Assembly: GCF_040438645.1 (NCBI RefSeq)
Contig: NZ_CP159253.1
Coordinates: forward strand, 5,074,501 to 5,138,500
Direction: 5' to 3'
Source of the DNA: Mesorhizobium sp. WSM2240
GTDB taxonomy: Bacteria; Pseudomonadota; Alphaproteobacteria; Rhizobiales; Rhizobiaceae
DNA: 64,000 nt
Under the pieces are notes generated by a model. It ran no database searches, was not told where the DNA came from, and saw nothing but the letters and a program-made list of their open reading frames with translations. This document shows, in pieces, positions 17,745 to 27,792 of this stretch; position 1 is the stretch's first letter, and each line of letters opens with the position of its first letter. The position numbers and the translations under genes were made by a program.

Positions 17745-19752
17745 TCTTGCCGGCCCTCCGCCGAGATCGCCTCCGGCAATCGTGGCGATATTCGTCAGCG
17801 TTGGCGTCGCGGCGACCATTCTTTATTTCGTCCTTGCGTCATCCACTTCGGTTATTTTGCAGGTGTCACCATCAATTAGCAGTGTCGTGGCCTATCTGCT
17901 TTCTGCGGTCTTTTCCTACTGTGGCCACAAGTATCTGAGTTTCACCTCCTCAGGCGCGCATACAATCGAAGCGCCGCGCTTTGTCGTCACGACCACGCTC
18001 GGGCTCCTGATTGCCTACCTACTTCCACTGGCTGCAGAGCGGATGGGCTTGCCTCATTTCGTGGCCTATGCGGCGGTGTGCCTTGTCGTTCCGATGGTCA
18101 ACTTCGTGCTGCTGAAGAGATGGGTATTCCGTATCGGGAACTCGCCCCACGAAGCTGTCTTTGCTGGTGGGAGTACGGGGAGGCTGCTCGCCTGGGGGCT
18201 CGTCATTTCGTGCGTCGCTTTCGTCATTCAGTTGACGATGTGGCCGATCAACCCAGACACGAGTTGGCTGATAACCGTCATCGAAAGGATGCGTGCTGGC
18301 GACCGCCTCTATGTCGACGTCATCGAACTCAATCCACCCAGCTCGATCTGGCTCTATTGGGTTCCAGTACTGCTGTCGCGCCCCATTGGCCTTTTGCCGG
18401 AATCCGTGGTGTACGCTTATACGCTGCTCATCTGCCTTGGCGGAGTGGCGATGACCGGGTGGATTATCCGTTCCGGAAATCTCATCACTGGCCGCGCCTT
18501 GGCGCAAGCGATGGCGTTGATGCTCGTTTCTGCCGCGCTCCTTGTCGGCAACTCCTTCTCGGAACGAGACCATATTGGAGCTGTGCTGCTCACCCCGCTG
18601 ATTGCGCTCACTGCATGGCGTGGGAGCGGTAGCGCCGGCCTGGCACCTAGGCATTGGCTGGCGGCAGGCTTCGCTGGCGGAGTGATCGCTCTCGTAAAGC
18701 CGTATTATGCCGTCGTAGTCTTCGCTGCCGCAACCTATGTTGTTGTGAGACGCCGGGACATCGGCCTCTTCTTGCTGCCCGAGTTCCTGATCGCAGGCGG
18801 CATGAGCGTGGCCTACATGGCAGTGTTTTATCTTGCCTATCCCATTTATTTCGAGGAGTTGCTGCCAATCCTGCGCGAGACCTACATGGCGTTCTCCTGG
18901 CCGCTCGATCTGCTGGCGGTGCTGGCGGCGCCGTTGCTTGTGATTCCGGTCGTTTACGGGATATTCGCGAGATCGGGCGGCCGCAGTATTTTCGGCGACC
19001 TGCTGCTGATCTGTGCGGGCGCTGCGTGCATACCCTATTTCACCCAGGGCAAGGGCTGGGCCTATCACACTTATCCTGCCGTTTATCTCGGCTCGGTGGC
19101 CGTCATCGTGGCAGCCTGCAAGCTCGTCTTCGACAGGCCTGGTCCAGCGGTGCGGCTGCCGAAATTGGCCGAGATCGCCGGCCTGACATTAATGGCGCTG
19201 GTGGCCGCCCATTGGCGATTCTTCCCGGACCATGCGGCCTCACGAGATCTCGCGACGGCCGTGCGTGGGCAGACGTCCTCACCGACAGTGGGCATGTTGG
19301 GCGGCGACATTGCCGCCGGTCATCCGCTCGCGCGGATGTTGGGGGGCCGTTGGATAGAGCCTTACTGCAGCGACTGGATCGCCATCTTCGCCTTGCGGTT
19401 GGAGGACGAGGCGCTGCGCCAGGGTGACGGTGAAAGGGCCGGGTACTTCAAGGATATGCTGAACCGCTATCTGGCTGGCAAACGGGAGCGGCTGACCGAG
19501 GCTCCGCCGGAGATCCTGATCGTCGACCGGGGCGACCGCCTCGTGCGGATGATGCTCGCGGAACACGGCTTCGACCGGCTGCTCGCGAACTACGCAATGA
19601 CAGGCGCTGATAAGGAGCTGGAAGTCTATCGTCTCGCGAACCCCACCGTCGTCGAGCCGCATGACATGGCGGTTCAGGACGGGATCGTCACCCTTCTCAG
19701 GGTCAGGTTGATGCGGCCGCCATTCTTCAAGAGCGTCGAGGTGGCCGGATAG
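17722..19752 (+). CDS. GtrA-like flippase domain fused to a GT-C membrane glycosyltransferase
   Basis: The 676-residue product has two membrane modules. Residues about 20-145 form a four-helix GtrA-like unit (SSVVAYLLSAVFSYCGHKYL, then MVNFVLLKRWVF), the family proposed to flip polyprenyl-linked sugars. From about residue 155 follows a GT-C region of some ten helices with the periplasmic loop signature NPDTSW ... GDRLYVDVIELNPPSSIWLY typical of PMT/ArnT-like enzymes, and a soluble C-terminal part. Start at 17722 is set by GGGAG six bases upstream, 23 nt inside the methyltransferase gene. Its last 79 nt run antisense into alkB. Together with the GT2 gene it would supply carrier loading, flipping and transfer. 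Confidence 0.72.
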   Translation: MPASHAPDLAGPPPRSPPAIVAIFVSVGVAATILYFVLASSTSVILQVSPSISSVVAYLLSAVFSYCGHKYLSFTSSGAHTIEAPRFVVTTTLGLLIAYLLPLAAERMGLPHFVAYAAVCLVVPMVNFVLLKRWVFRIGNSPHEAVFAGGSTGRLLAWGLVISCVAFVIQLTMWPINPDTSWLITVIERMRAGDRLYVDVIELNPPSSIWLYWVPVLLSRPIGLLPESVVYAYTLLICLGGVAMTGWIIRSGNLITGRALAQAMALMLVSAALLVGNSFSERDHIGAVLLTPLIALTAWRGSGSAGLAPRHWLAAGFAGGVIALVKPYYAVVVFAAATYVVVRRRDIGLFLLPEFLIAGGMSVAYMAVFYLAYPIYFEELLPILRETYMAFSWPLDLLAVLAAPLLVIPVVYGIFARSGGRSIFGDLLLICAGAACIPYFTQGKGWAYHTYPAVYLGSVAVIVAACKLVFDRPGPAVRLPKLAEIAGLTLMALVAAHWRFFPDHAASRDLATAVRGQTSSPTVGMLGGDIAAGHPLARMLGGRWIEPYCSDWIAIFALRLEDEALRQGDGERAGYFKDMLNRYLAGKRERLTEAPPEILIVDRGDRLVRMMLAEHGFDRLLANYAMTGADKELEVYRLANPTVVEPHDMAVQDGIVTLLRVRLMRPPFFKSVEVAG

Positions 19753-20294
19753 ATGCGGTCGACGCCGTGAAAGGCGAGCCGCCCTACGCCGCCAAGCACG
19801 ACAAGGTCGCCGCTTCGCAGCCGGAATGATTTTGTCTGGCCGTCACGGCTGGTCTGTCCGACCCGGAACAGGCAGTCGTCGCCGAGCGAGACCGACACGA
19901 CCGGCGCGGCAAGGTCGCGTTCGTCGCGGTCCTGGTGCAGGCCCATCTTCGCCGTATCCGTGTAGAAGTTGACCAGACAGGCTTCCGGCGGATGCGAGTA
20001 GTCGGCGACCTCCCGCCAGAGGCGCAGCAGTGCGTCCGGAATCGGCGGCCATGGCTCGCCGGTCACCGGATGCGTCGGCTGATAGCGATAGCCGCGCTCC
20101 CTGTCGGTCACCCAGCCGAGCGACCCGCAATTGGTCATGCGCACGCTCATTTCCTTGCCGGTGCGCGGCATGACGGGAATGTAGAGCGGCGCGGCCTGAA
20201 CCACCTTGCGGATGTCCTCGACCAGCGCTTCCTGCGCATCGCGGTCGAGGTAGTCCGGAAGGTGGCGAACGCCTTTGGGAAGCCCCTGGATCAT
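19674..20294 (-). CDS. alkB: Alpha-ketoglutarate-dependent DNA/RNA dealkylase AlkB
   Basis: AlkB (206 residues) repairs 1-methyladenine and 3-methylcytosine by Fe(II)/2-oxoglutarate oxidation. The iron ligands are His120 and Asp122 in GLHQDRDE and His176 in LAFHGVDRI; the 2-oxoglutarate arginines are in GGRINLTLRR (Arg194, Arg200). NFYTDTAKMG is the family's substrate-binding stretch. AAAAGGAATT directly before the ATG at 20294 sets the start. The 3' end overlaps the convergent GT-C gene by 79 nt. Confidence 0.95.
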   Translation of the reverse strand: MIQGLPKGVRHLPDYLDRDAQEALVEDIRKVVQAAPLYIPVMPRTGKEMSVRMTNCGSLGWVTDRERGYRYQPTHPVTGEPWPPIPDALLRLWREVADYSHPPEACLVNFYTDTAKMGLHQDRDERDLAAPVVSVSLGDDCLFRVGQTSRDGQTKSFRLRSGDLVVLGGVGRLAFHGVDRIYPATSTLLKNGGRINLTLRRVTIPS

Positions 20295-20319
20295 AATTCC
20301 TTTTATATGGGTGCGTCTT

Positions 20320-20376
20320 TCGACGCTTTCCTTCGACCTTTCGACAAGCTCAGGGCTCAGGGTACCCTCAGGATAA
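20320..20376. repeat. Palindromic intergenic repeat with TTCGACAAGCTCAGG core
   Basis: Upstream of alkB lies CTTTCGACAAGCTCAGGGC followed by the perfect palindrome AGGGTACCCT and CAGGATAAGG. Short elements of this kind, with a TTCGACAAGCTCAGG core, are scattered between genes in many proteobacterial genomes; only one copy is seen here, so its repeat status rests on general knowledge. Confidence 0.4.
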
Positions 20377-20397
20377 GGAAGGTCGACGCAAAGACGC

Positions 20398-20474
20398 TCC
20401 TCATCCCGAGGTGTCCGCAAGACGTTGCAACGAGATCACCCGGCGAAGCGGGCGAGCCTCGACGGGACGCACCT
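20398..20474. repeat. Rhizobial CCTCAT-type palindromic repeat
   Basis: CTCCTCATCCCGAGGTG at one end and GAGCCTCGACGGGACGCA at the other bracket a region containing CGGCGAAGCGGGCGAG. This looks like a diverged copy of the abundant rhizobial intergenic element with ends CCTCATCCTGAGG and GCCTCGAAGGATGCA. It fills the gap between alkB and the LysM gene, next to the preceding repeat. Confidence 0.45.
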
Positions 20475-20494
20475 CATTTTTGACGCTCCGCGTG

Positions 20495-21016
20495 TCACGC
20501 CTGCTCAAGGTCGGGAATGCGCAGCACCTGGCCCGGATAGATCTTGTCCGGATGCTTCAGCATCGGCTTGTTGGCCTCGAAGATGATGGTGTATTTCGAT
20601 GCCTTGCCCTTGCCGTAGCTTGCCTCGGCAATCTTCGAAAGATTGTCGCCCTTCTTCACGGTGTAGAAAACCGGCTGCTTCGCGGGCGTGGCGGCCGCGA
20701 CCAGCGCCGTCATGTCGACATTGCTGTCGAGCTCCAGGCCTGAATCGGGAGCCACGACCTTCAGCTCGTCCGCCTCGACCTTGGAAATGCCGAGCGTGTT
20801 GCCGACAGCGACGACCGCCTTCTCGAAGATCGACTGGTCCTTGACGACGCCCTTGAGGATGACCTTGTCGCCCTTGACGGCGACATCGACTTTGTCGGTG
20901 CCGAGCTTGTGAGATTCGAGTTCCTTCTTCACGGCCGCGGCTTTCGCAGCCTCGTCGTCGTCATCGCCGAAGCCCAGCTTCTCGCCGACATTCTTCACGA
21001 AATCGAATATTCCCAT
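20495..21016 (-). CDS. BON and LysM domain protein (Kbp/YgaU-like)
   Basis: A 173-residue protein with a short N-terminal helix (MGIFDFVKNVGEKLGFG), an acidic stretch, a BON domain (about residues 35-95, DKVDVAVKGDKVILKGVVKD) and a C-terminal LysM domain (about 120-170, YTVKKGDNLSKIAEASYGKG). This is the layout of the cytoplasmic potassium-binding protein Kbp (YgaU). There is no signal peptide, which favours a cytoplasmic role over peptidoglycan binding. GGAGAAA precedes the ATG at 21016. Confidence 0.88.
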   Translation of the reverse strand: MGIFDFVKNVGEKLGFGDDDDEAAKAAAVKKELESHKLGTDKVDVAVKGDKVILKGVVKDQSIFEKAVVAVGNTLGISKVEADELKVVAPDSGLELDSNVDMTALVAAATPAKQPVFYTVKKGDNLSKIAEASYGKGKASKYTIIFEANKPMLKHPDKIYPGQVLRIPDLEQA

Positions 21017-21112
21017 GCCACATTTCTCCTTGCGCCCCCGCGCTGCGAGAAATTTGGCACCTGCCGCGGGAAAATGGAAGCCGTTCGGCTCGCCTATAAA
21101 TTGAGGACGCAC

Positions 21113-21550
21113 TCAGTCGCTGTCGATCTTGCCGCGCAGTTTTTTGACGGTGGAGCGCCCGGCCTTGCTTTGCAGCCGCCTCTCGACCGAGCCTTTGGTC
21201 GGCCGCGTCTTCTTGCGCGGCTTGGGCGGCGGCTCGGCCGCCTTGGCGACGAGTGCGGTCAATCGGGCGCGCGCATCGGCGCGGTTCTGCTCCTGCGTGC
21301 GGAACCGGCCGGCCTCGATGACAATGATCCCGTCCTTGGTGGCGCGCTGGCCGGCCAGGCTTATCGTGCGTTCCCGCACGCGCTCGGGAAGACCGGGCGC
21401 GTTCCTGGCGTCGAAGCGCAATTGAACGGCGGTCGCGACCTTGTTGACGTTCTGACCGCCCGGTCCCGACGAGCGGATGAAGTTCTCGACCAGCTCGTCC
21501 TCGCCGATGAAGACATCGGGCGCGATCGAAATTCCGCCGCGCTCGTTCAT
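21113..21550 (-). CDS. arfB: Alternative ribosome-rescue peptidyl-tRNA hydrolase ArfB
   Basis: A 145-residue protein with the release-factor catalytic motif [12 protein letters not shown] (GGQ at residues 31-33) and a basic C-terminal tail ([20 protein letters not shown]) that in ArfB enters the empty mRNA channel of stalled ribosomes. The lack of codon-recognition domains separates it from RF1/RF2. Its ATG overlaps the stop of the nitroreductase gene (ATGA), so both are translated together. A housekeeping function in ribosome rescue is expected. Confidence 0.93.
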   Translation of the reverse strand: MNERGGISIAPDVFIGEDELVENFIRSSGPGGQNVNKVATAVQLRFDARNAPGLPERVRERTISLAGQRATKDGIIVIEAGRFRTQEQNRADARARLTALVAKAAEPPPKPRKKTRPTKGSVERRLQSKAGRSTVKKLRGKIDSD

Positions 21551-22215
21551 TCGCGCCAGACGATGATTTCGTCCGCTCCCTTGCGCCGTATGTCGGGCAC
21601 TTTCGCATTGTCCGCGGGATAGCCGGCGACCAGCAGTATGACCGCCTTCTCATTGTCCGGCCGGCCGCAGATCGCGTTGAGAAATCCCATGGGCGACGGC
21701 GTGTGGGTGAGCGAGGCGAGCCCGGCATTGTCCAGGCTGGCGATCAGCAGGCCGGTGGCGATACCGACCGATTCGGGCACGTAGTAATGCTTGACCTTCC
21801 GGCCGTCCGGACCGAGGCCGTAGCGCTGGCCGAAGATGGCGATCAGCCATGGCGCGGTTTCCAGAAACGGCTTTTCCGCGTCGGTGCCAAGCGGGCCGAG
21901 CGCGTCCAGCCATTCCTGCGAGGCGCGGCCGCTATAGAATTCGCGCTCCTCCTCTTCCGCCGCCGCGCGAATACGGGTCTTCATTGCGGCGTCCGAAATG
22001 CACACGAACGTCCAGGGCTGCTGGTTCGCGCCCGACGGCGCGGTCGCCGCCGTCATCACGCAATCCTCTATCAGGCGGCGCGGCACAGGACGGTCGGAAA
22101 AATGCCGGACCGTGCGCCGCCTCGACATCAGCTCGCGGAACTCCGCGGCGCGTTGCGACATGTCCGGCGCGGCATATTCGCGAAAGCGCAGCGAAATTTC
22201 CTTCAGCTCGGGCAT
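21547..22215 (-). CDS. Nitroreductase family protein
   Basis: A 222-residue flavoprotein of the nitroreductase fold: the FMN-binding opening is [20 protein letters not shown], followed by [15 protein letters not shown] and a C-terminal [11 protein letters not shown] strand. Members reduce nitro groups, quinones or flavins with NAD(P)H; the natural substrate is unknown. GAAGGA before the ATG at 22215 sets the start; the frame is open further up through non-coding sequence and the pckA terminator. It is coupled to arfB. Confidence 0.88.
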   Translation of the reverse strand: MPELKEISLRFREYAAPDMSQRAAEFRELMSRRRTVRHFSDRPVPRRLIEDCVMTAATAPSGANQQPWTFVCISDAAMKTRIRAAAEEEEREFYSGRASQEWLDALGPLGTDAEKPFLETAPWLIAIFGQRYGLGPDGRKVKHYYVPESVGIATGLLIASLDNAGLASLTHTPSPMGFLNAICGRPDNEKAVILLVAGYPADNAKVPDIRRKGADEIIVWRE

Positions 22216-22249
22216 GGGTTTCCTTCCGTCCTCACCACGGAACGGATTT

Positions 22250-22283
22250 AGCCAAAAGAGAAAGGCCCGGCAAATGCCGGGCC
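22250..22283 (-). terminator. Rho-independent terminator of pckA
   Basis: Reading the minus strand after the pckA stop, GGCCCGGC pairs with GCCGGGCC around ATTT (22283-22264), followed by TTTCTCTTTT. Stem and U-rich tail are both good. Confidence 0.85.
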
Positions 22284-22306
22284 CTGCAAAAACACGTCTG
22301 GCGAAT

Positions 22307-23917
<1,611 letters not shown>

Positions 23918-24265
23918 GTGAGCCCCTTCAGATGCCCGCCGCCGCTTTGCGCCAACCGGAATAGCTCCTAGGGGCACATCTGGTCTGAAACAGAAAAACC
24001 AAACGATTTCAAACTATTAATCGATTTAAGGTTTTTAAATTTTGTTTAAATCGGTTAGATCGGCCATTAACCGCATCGGATCGGTGGTATAAGGCGTTGT
24101 GATCGCTGGGCCAAACGGGTAAAGAAACCCCTTGGGGCGGAGCGATTGTGGCAGCCCGGCTGTGACATCGGCCGGTTGATGTGCCACATTTTGTACCCAA
24201 TTTGTCCCCCAATAGCCCCTTCTCGACCAAGGAAGGGACACTCGCTCATGAGGGAGCCGCTTGAA
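23918..24265. promoter_or_regulatory. Divergent pckA-chvI control region
   Basis: This 348-bp gap has no convincing gene. It contains an AT-rich stretch (about 23990-24060) unlike its GC-rich surroundings, with the inverted repeat CGATTTAA (24022-24029) and TTAAATCG (24046-24053) and a nearby CGATTT at 24004. Promoters for both genes and possibly ChvI sites must lie here; I cannot assign individual elements. Confidence 0.5.
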
Positions 24266-24967
24266 ATGGCGACAATCGCGCTGGTCGACGACGACCGCAA
24301 TATTCTGACCTCGGTTTCCATCGCCCTGGAATCGGAAGGCTATCGCGTCGAAACCTACACCGACGGCGCCTCGGCGCTCGAAGGTCTGGCTGCTCGTCCG
24401 CCGAGCCTGGCCATCCTGGACATCAAGATGCCGCGCATGGACGGCATGGAGCTTCTGCGCCGCATGCGCCAGAAGACCGATCTGCCGGTCATCTTCCTGA
24501 CATCGAAGGATGACGAGATCGACGAGCTTTTCGGGCTGAAGATGGGCGCGGACGATTTCATCCGCAAACCGTTTTCGCAGCGTCTGCTGGTCGAGCGGGT
24601 CCGGGCGGTGCTGCGCCGCGCATCGGCGCGCGAGGCCGCGGCCAAGACGCCGAACCAGCAGGCCCGCTCGCTGGAACGCGGCCAGCTGGTCATGGACCAG
24701 GAGCGGCACACCTGTACCTGGAAGGGCGAGCCGGTGACGCTGACCGTCACCGAATTCCTGATCCTGCATTCGCTGGCGCAGCGTCCGGGCGTGGTCAAGA
24801 GCCGCGACGCGCTGATGGATTCGGCCTATGACGAGCAGGTCTATGTCGACGACCGCACCATCGACAGCCACATCAAGCGCCTGCGCAAGAAGTTCAAGGC
24901 TGTCGACGACGATTTCGAGATGATCGAAACCCTTTACGGTGTAGGCTACCGGTTCCGCGAGGCTTAA
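24266..24967 (+). CDS. chvI: Two-component response regulator ChvI
   Basis: ChvI (233 residues) is an OmpR-type regulator: receiver domain residues 1-120 with acidic pocket VDDDRN and phospho-acceptor Asp52 ([14 protein letters not shown]), Lys in KPFSQR, then a winged-helix DNA-binding domain (about 140-233, ending [12 protein letters not shown]). With ChvG it forms the acid- and envelope-responsive system needed for symbiosis or virulence in rhizobia, Agrobacterium and Brucella (BvrR). ATG at 24266 aligns with known ChvI proteins; an in-frame ATG at 24248 with GGAAGGGA upstream would add six residues. chvG follows after 12 bp. Confidence 0.95.
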   Translation: MATIALVDDDRNILTSVSIALESEGYRVETYTDGASALEGLAARPPSLAILDIKMPRMDGMELLRRMRQKTDLPVIFLTSKDDEIDELFGLKMGADDFIRKPFSQRLLVERVRAVLRRASAREAAAKTPNQQARSLERGQLVMDQERHTCTWKGEPVTLTVTEFLILHSLAQRPGVVKSRDALMDSAYDEQVYVDDRTIDSHIKRLRKKFKAVDDDFEMIETLYGVGYRFREA

Positions 24968-24979
24968 GCGGCGTACCAA

Positions 24980-26764
24980 ATGGCCATGGAAGTGGAGTTG
25001 AAGAAGCCGGTGGCCGCCGCGAAGCGGCCGCGCCGGATTCTGCCTTCGCTTCTGTCCAGGGTGACCGTGCCGCTGCGGCGCTTCCTCGGCCACTATGTCT
25101 TTTCGAGCCTGACGCGCCGCATCCTCTTCCTGAACCTGGCCGGCCTCGGCGTCCTCGTTGTCGGCATCCTCTATCTCAACACCTTCCGTGACGGCCTTAT
25201 CGACGCGCGCGTCGAAAGCCTGATGACGCAGGGCGAGATCATCGCTGGCGCCATCGCGGCTTCGGCGACGGTTGAGACCGATTCCATCAGCATCGATCCG
25301 GAAAAACTGCTCGAGCTGCAGGCGGGCGAAAGCATCGGCCCCGGTTCCGACCAGCTCGACAATCTCGACTTTCCGATCAATCCCGAGCGCGTGGCGCCGG
25401 TGCTGCGGCGGCTGATCTCGCCGACGAGGACGCGCGCCCGCATCTACGACCGCGACGCCAATCTGCTCCTCGATTCCCGGCATCTTTATTCGCGCGGCCA
25501 GATCCTGCGCTACGCCCTGCCGCCGGTGGAGGAGGAGGAGCCGAGCATCCTGGAACGGCTGGAGAAGACGGTTTTCGACTTCTTCCGCGGCACCGACCTG
25601 CCGATCTACCGCGAGCAGCCGGGCGGCAACGGCGCGGCGTTTCCTGAGGTGATGAACGCGCTGACCGGCAGCCCGTCGACCATCGTCCGGGTCAGCGAAC
25701 AGGGCGAGCAGATCGTCTCGGTCGCCGTTCCCATCCAGCGCTTTCGCGGCGTGCTCGGCGTGCTGATGCTGTCGACCGAAGGCGGCGACATCGACAAGAT
25801 CGTCGCTGCCGAACGCAAGGCGATCCTGCGCGTCTTCGGCGTCGCGGCGCTGGTCACGGTAATCCTCTCCATGCTGCTCGCCTCGACCATCGCCAACCCG
25901 CTGCGCCGCCTCTCGGCCGCGGCCGTCAGGGTGCGCCGCGGCGTCAAGAGCCGTGAGGAGATCCCGGATTTCTCCGACCGTCAGGACGAGATCGGCAACC
26001 TTTCCATCGCCGTGCGCGACATGACCAATGCCCTCTATGCCCGCATCGAGGCGATCGAGAGCTTTGCCGCCGATGTCAGCCATGAGCTCAAGAACCCGCT
26101 GACCTCGCTGCGCAGCGCCGTGGAGACACTGCCTCTGGCAAAGAGCGCCGAATCGCGCGAGCGGCTGATGGATGTCATCCAGCACGACGTCCGCCGCCTC
26201 GACCGGCTGATCACCGATATTTCAGATGCTTCCAGGCTCGATGCGGAACTGGCGCGCGAGGATGCCGAACGGGTCGATATGAAGAAGCTTGTCGGCGACC
26301 TCGTCTCGGTATCGCAGGAAGCCGGCCGTCAGAAACGCAAGATGACGATCGATTTCAAGGTCGCCAAGCTGCCGCAGGGGGTCAAGGGCTATTACGTCAA
26401 CGGCCACGATCTGCGGCTCGGCCAAGTCATCGCCAATCTGATCGAGAACGCCCGCTCCTTCGTGCCGGAAGAGGGCGGACACATCAACGTCTCGCTGGCG
26501 CGCGAGGGCAAGTTCATCATCGTCACCATCGACGACAATGGCCCCGGCATCCGCGCCGACAGCATCGACCGCATATTCGAGCGCTTCTATACCGACCGCC
26601 CGTCCAGCGAGGCATTCGGACAGAATTCGGGCCTCGGCCTGTCGATCAGCCGGCAGATCGCCGAGGCGCATGGCGGCTCGCTGACGGCCGAAAACATTCC
26701 GGGCGCCAAGCCGGGAGCCATGAAGGGTGCGCGCTTCGTCATGACGCTTCCCGCCGAAGGCTGA
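24980..26764 (+). CDS. chvG: Two-component sensor histidine kinase ChvG
   Basis: ChvG (594 residues) has a cytosolic N-terminus, TM1 about 47-66, a large periplasmic sensor (67-282), TM2 about 283-303, a HAMP linker and a kinase core. The phospho-acceptor is His368 in FAADVSHELKNPLTSLRSA; N box NLIENARSF, G1 DDNGPGI and G2 GLGLSIS are intact. In Agrobacterium and Sinorhizobium it senses acidity and is held off by periplasmic ExoR; no exoR is in this window. It lies between chvI and hprK, linking envelope sensing to the regulatory PTS. Confidence 0.95.
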   Translation: MAMEVELKKPVAAAKRPRRILPSLLSRVTVPLRRFLGHYVFSSLTRRILFLNLAGLGVLVVGILYLNTFRDGLIDARVESLMTQGEIIAGAIAASATVETDSISIDPEKLLELQAGESIGPGSDQLDNLDFPINPERVAPVLRRLISPTRTRARIYDRDANLLLDSRHLYSRGQILRYALPPVEEEEPSILERLEKTVFDFFRGTDLPIYREQPGGNGAAFPEVMNALTGSPSTIVRVSEQGEQIVSVAVPIQRFRGVLGVLMLSTEGGDIDKIVAAERKAILRVFGVAALVTVILSMLLASTIANPLRRLSAAAVRVRRGVKSREEIPDFSDRQDEIGNLSIAVRDMTNALYARIEAIESFAADVSHELKNPLTSLRSAVETLPLAKSAESRERLMDVIQHDVRRLDRLITDISDASRLDAELAREDAERVDMKKLVGDLVSVSQEAGRQKRKMTIDFKVAKLPQGVKGYYVNGHDLRLGQVIANLIENARSFVPEEGGHINVSLAREGKFIIVTIDDNGPGIRADSIDRIFERFYTDRPSSEAFGQNSGLGLSISRQIAEAHGGSLTAENIPGAKPGAMKGARFVMTLPAEG

Positions 26765-26767
26765 CAG

Positions 26768-27214
26768 GTGAAGCCGAAAAACATGCATGCAACGGCGATC
26801 ATCCTCGGCGACCGCGGCGTGCTGATTGCCGGCGATTCCGGCTCCGGCAAGACAGCGCTGGCGCTGGCGCTGATCGCAGAGGCAAAGCGCGGGGGAATGT
26901 TCGCCCGGCTTGTTTCGGACGATCAGGTCTTTCTCTCCAATCATGCAGGCAGGCTGGTCTGCAACGCGCCGTCGACGATCAGCGGCATGGTCGAGGTGCG
27001 CGGCCTCGGTCCACGGCCGGTCGCGGCCGAGCCGTCTGCCGTTGTCGACCTTCTGGTCAGGCTGGCGCCGGCCGACGCCGCCGAACGGTTTCCGGAAGAC
27101 GCAACCGCAACGCTCGCCGGCGTTCCGGTCGCCTGCCTTGACCTTGCGGAACGCAACGTGGTCGGCGCGACGGCGGCGGTCGCCGCCCGGCTTTCCCTGC
27201 CGCCGTTTGCGTGA
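26768..27214 (+). CDS. hprK: HPr kinase/phosphorylase, short alphaproteobacterial form
   Basis: Only the catalytic half of HprK is present (148 residues): P-loop AGDSGSGKT (22-29), VSDDQVFL, and the family signature VEVRGLGPRPV. The N-terminal domain of the Gram-positive enzyme is absent, as is usual in alphaproteobacteria. The family phosphorylates and dephosphorylates a Ser of HPr. GTG at 26768 lies four bases after chvG; an ATG five codons later (26783) is possible. Its likely substrate, HPr, is encoded just downstream. Confidence 0.92.
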   Translation: MKPKNMHATAIILGDRGVLIAGDSGSGKTALALALIAEAKRGGMFARLVSDDQVFLSNHAGRLVCNAPSTISGMVEVRGLGPRPVAAEPSAVVDLLVRLAPADAAERFPEDATATLAGVPVACLDLAERNVVGATAAVAARLSLPPFA

Positions 27215-27390
27215 TAGCCAAGCGCGCCAATGGCCAAAATGCGTCAATATGGCCGGCACGGCCGCAATTTGGGACTTGTCAACGCCCGCAGCGTCGACAA
27301 GATAGCGCTCCCGCCGTCCCGGAAATGGAATGGAGCGCCGGGCATTCAAGATGAGCTCATGATAAGAGCCATGACGGGAGCTGCCGCAGA

Positions 27391-27792
27391 ATGATCGGAC
27401 TCGTGCTTGTGACGCACGGTCAGCTGGCCGAGGAGTTCCGCCATGCCGTCGAGCATGTCGTCGGGCCGCAGCAGAATTTCGCAACCGTCGCCATCGGCGC
27501 CGATGACGACATGGAGCAGCGCCGCCGAGACATTGTCGATGCCGTCGCGCGCACCGATACCGGAGCCGGCGTCGTAGTGCTGACCGACATGTTCGGCGGC
27601 ACGCCGTCCAATCTGGCGATCTCGGTGATGGAGCCCGGCCGGATCGAGGTGATCGCCGGCATGAACCTGCCGATGCTGATCAAACTCACCAGCGTGCGCA
27701 AGGCCGACAATATGGCCGGCGCGCTCGAGGAAGCGCAGACCGCCGGCCGCAAATACATCAACGTCGCCAGCCAGCTTCTGAGCACCAAGTGA
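27391..27792 (+). CDS. PTS EIIA component, mannose family
   Basis: A 133-residue EIIA(Man) domain. The phospho-acceptor is His9 in LVLVTHGQLAEEF; DMFGGTPSNLA and the surrounding strands are typical. No sugar-specific EIIB/EIIC genes accompany it, so in this setting it belongs to the regulatory PTS of alphaproteobacteria, passing or storing phosphate from HPr rather than importing sugar. Its stop overlaps the HPr gene start as GTGA. A 176-bp gap separates it from hprK. Confidence 0.92.
   Translation: MIGLVLVTHGQLAEEFRHAVEHVVGPQQNFATVAIGADDDMEQRRRDIVDAVARTDTGAGVVVLTDMFGGTPSNLAISVMEPGRIEVIAGMNLPMLIKLTSVRKADNMAGALEEAQTAGRKYINVASQLLSTK

Noticed and set aside
24035..26185. A 716-codon open frame on the minus strand over chvI-chvG
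   Set aside because: Antisense shadow of two certain genes; composition is Asp/Arg/His-rich without domain patterns.
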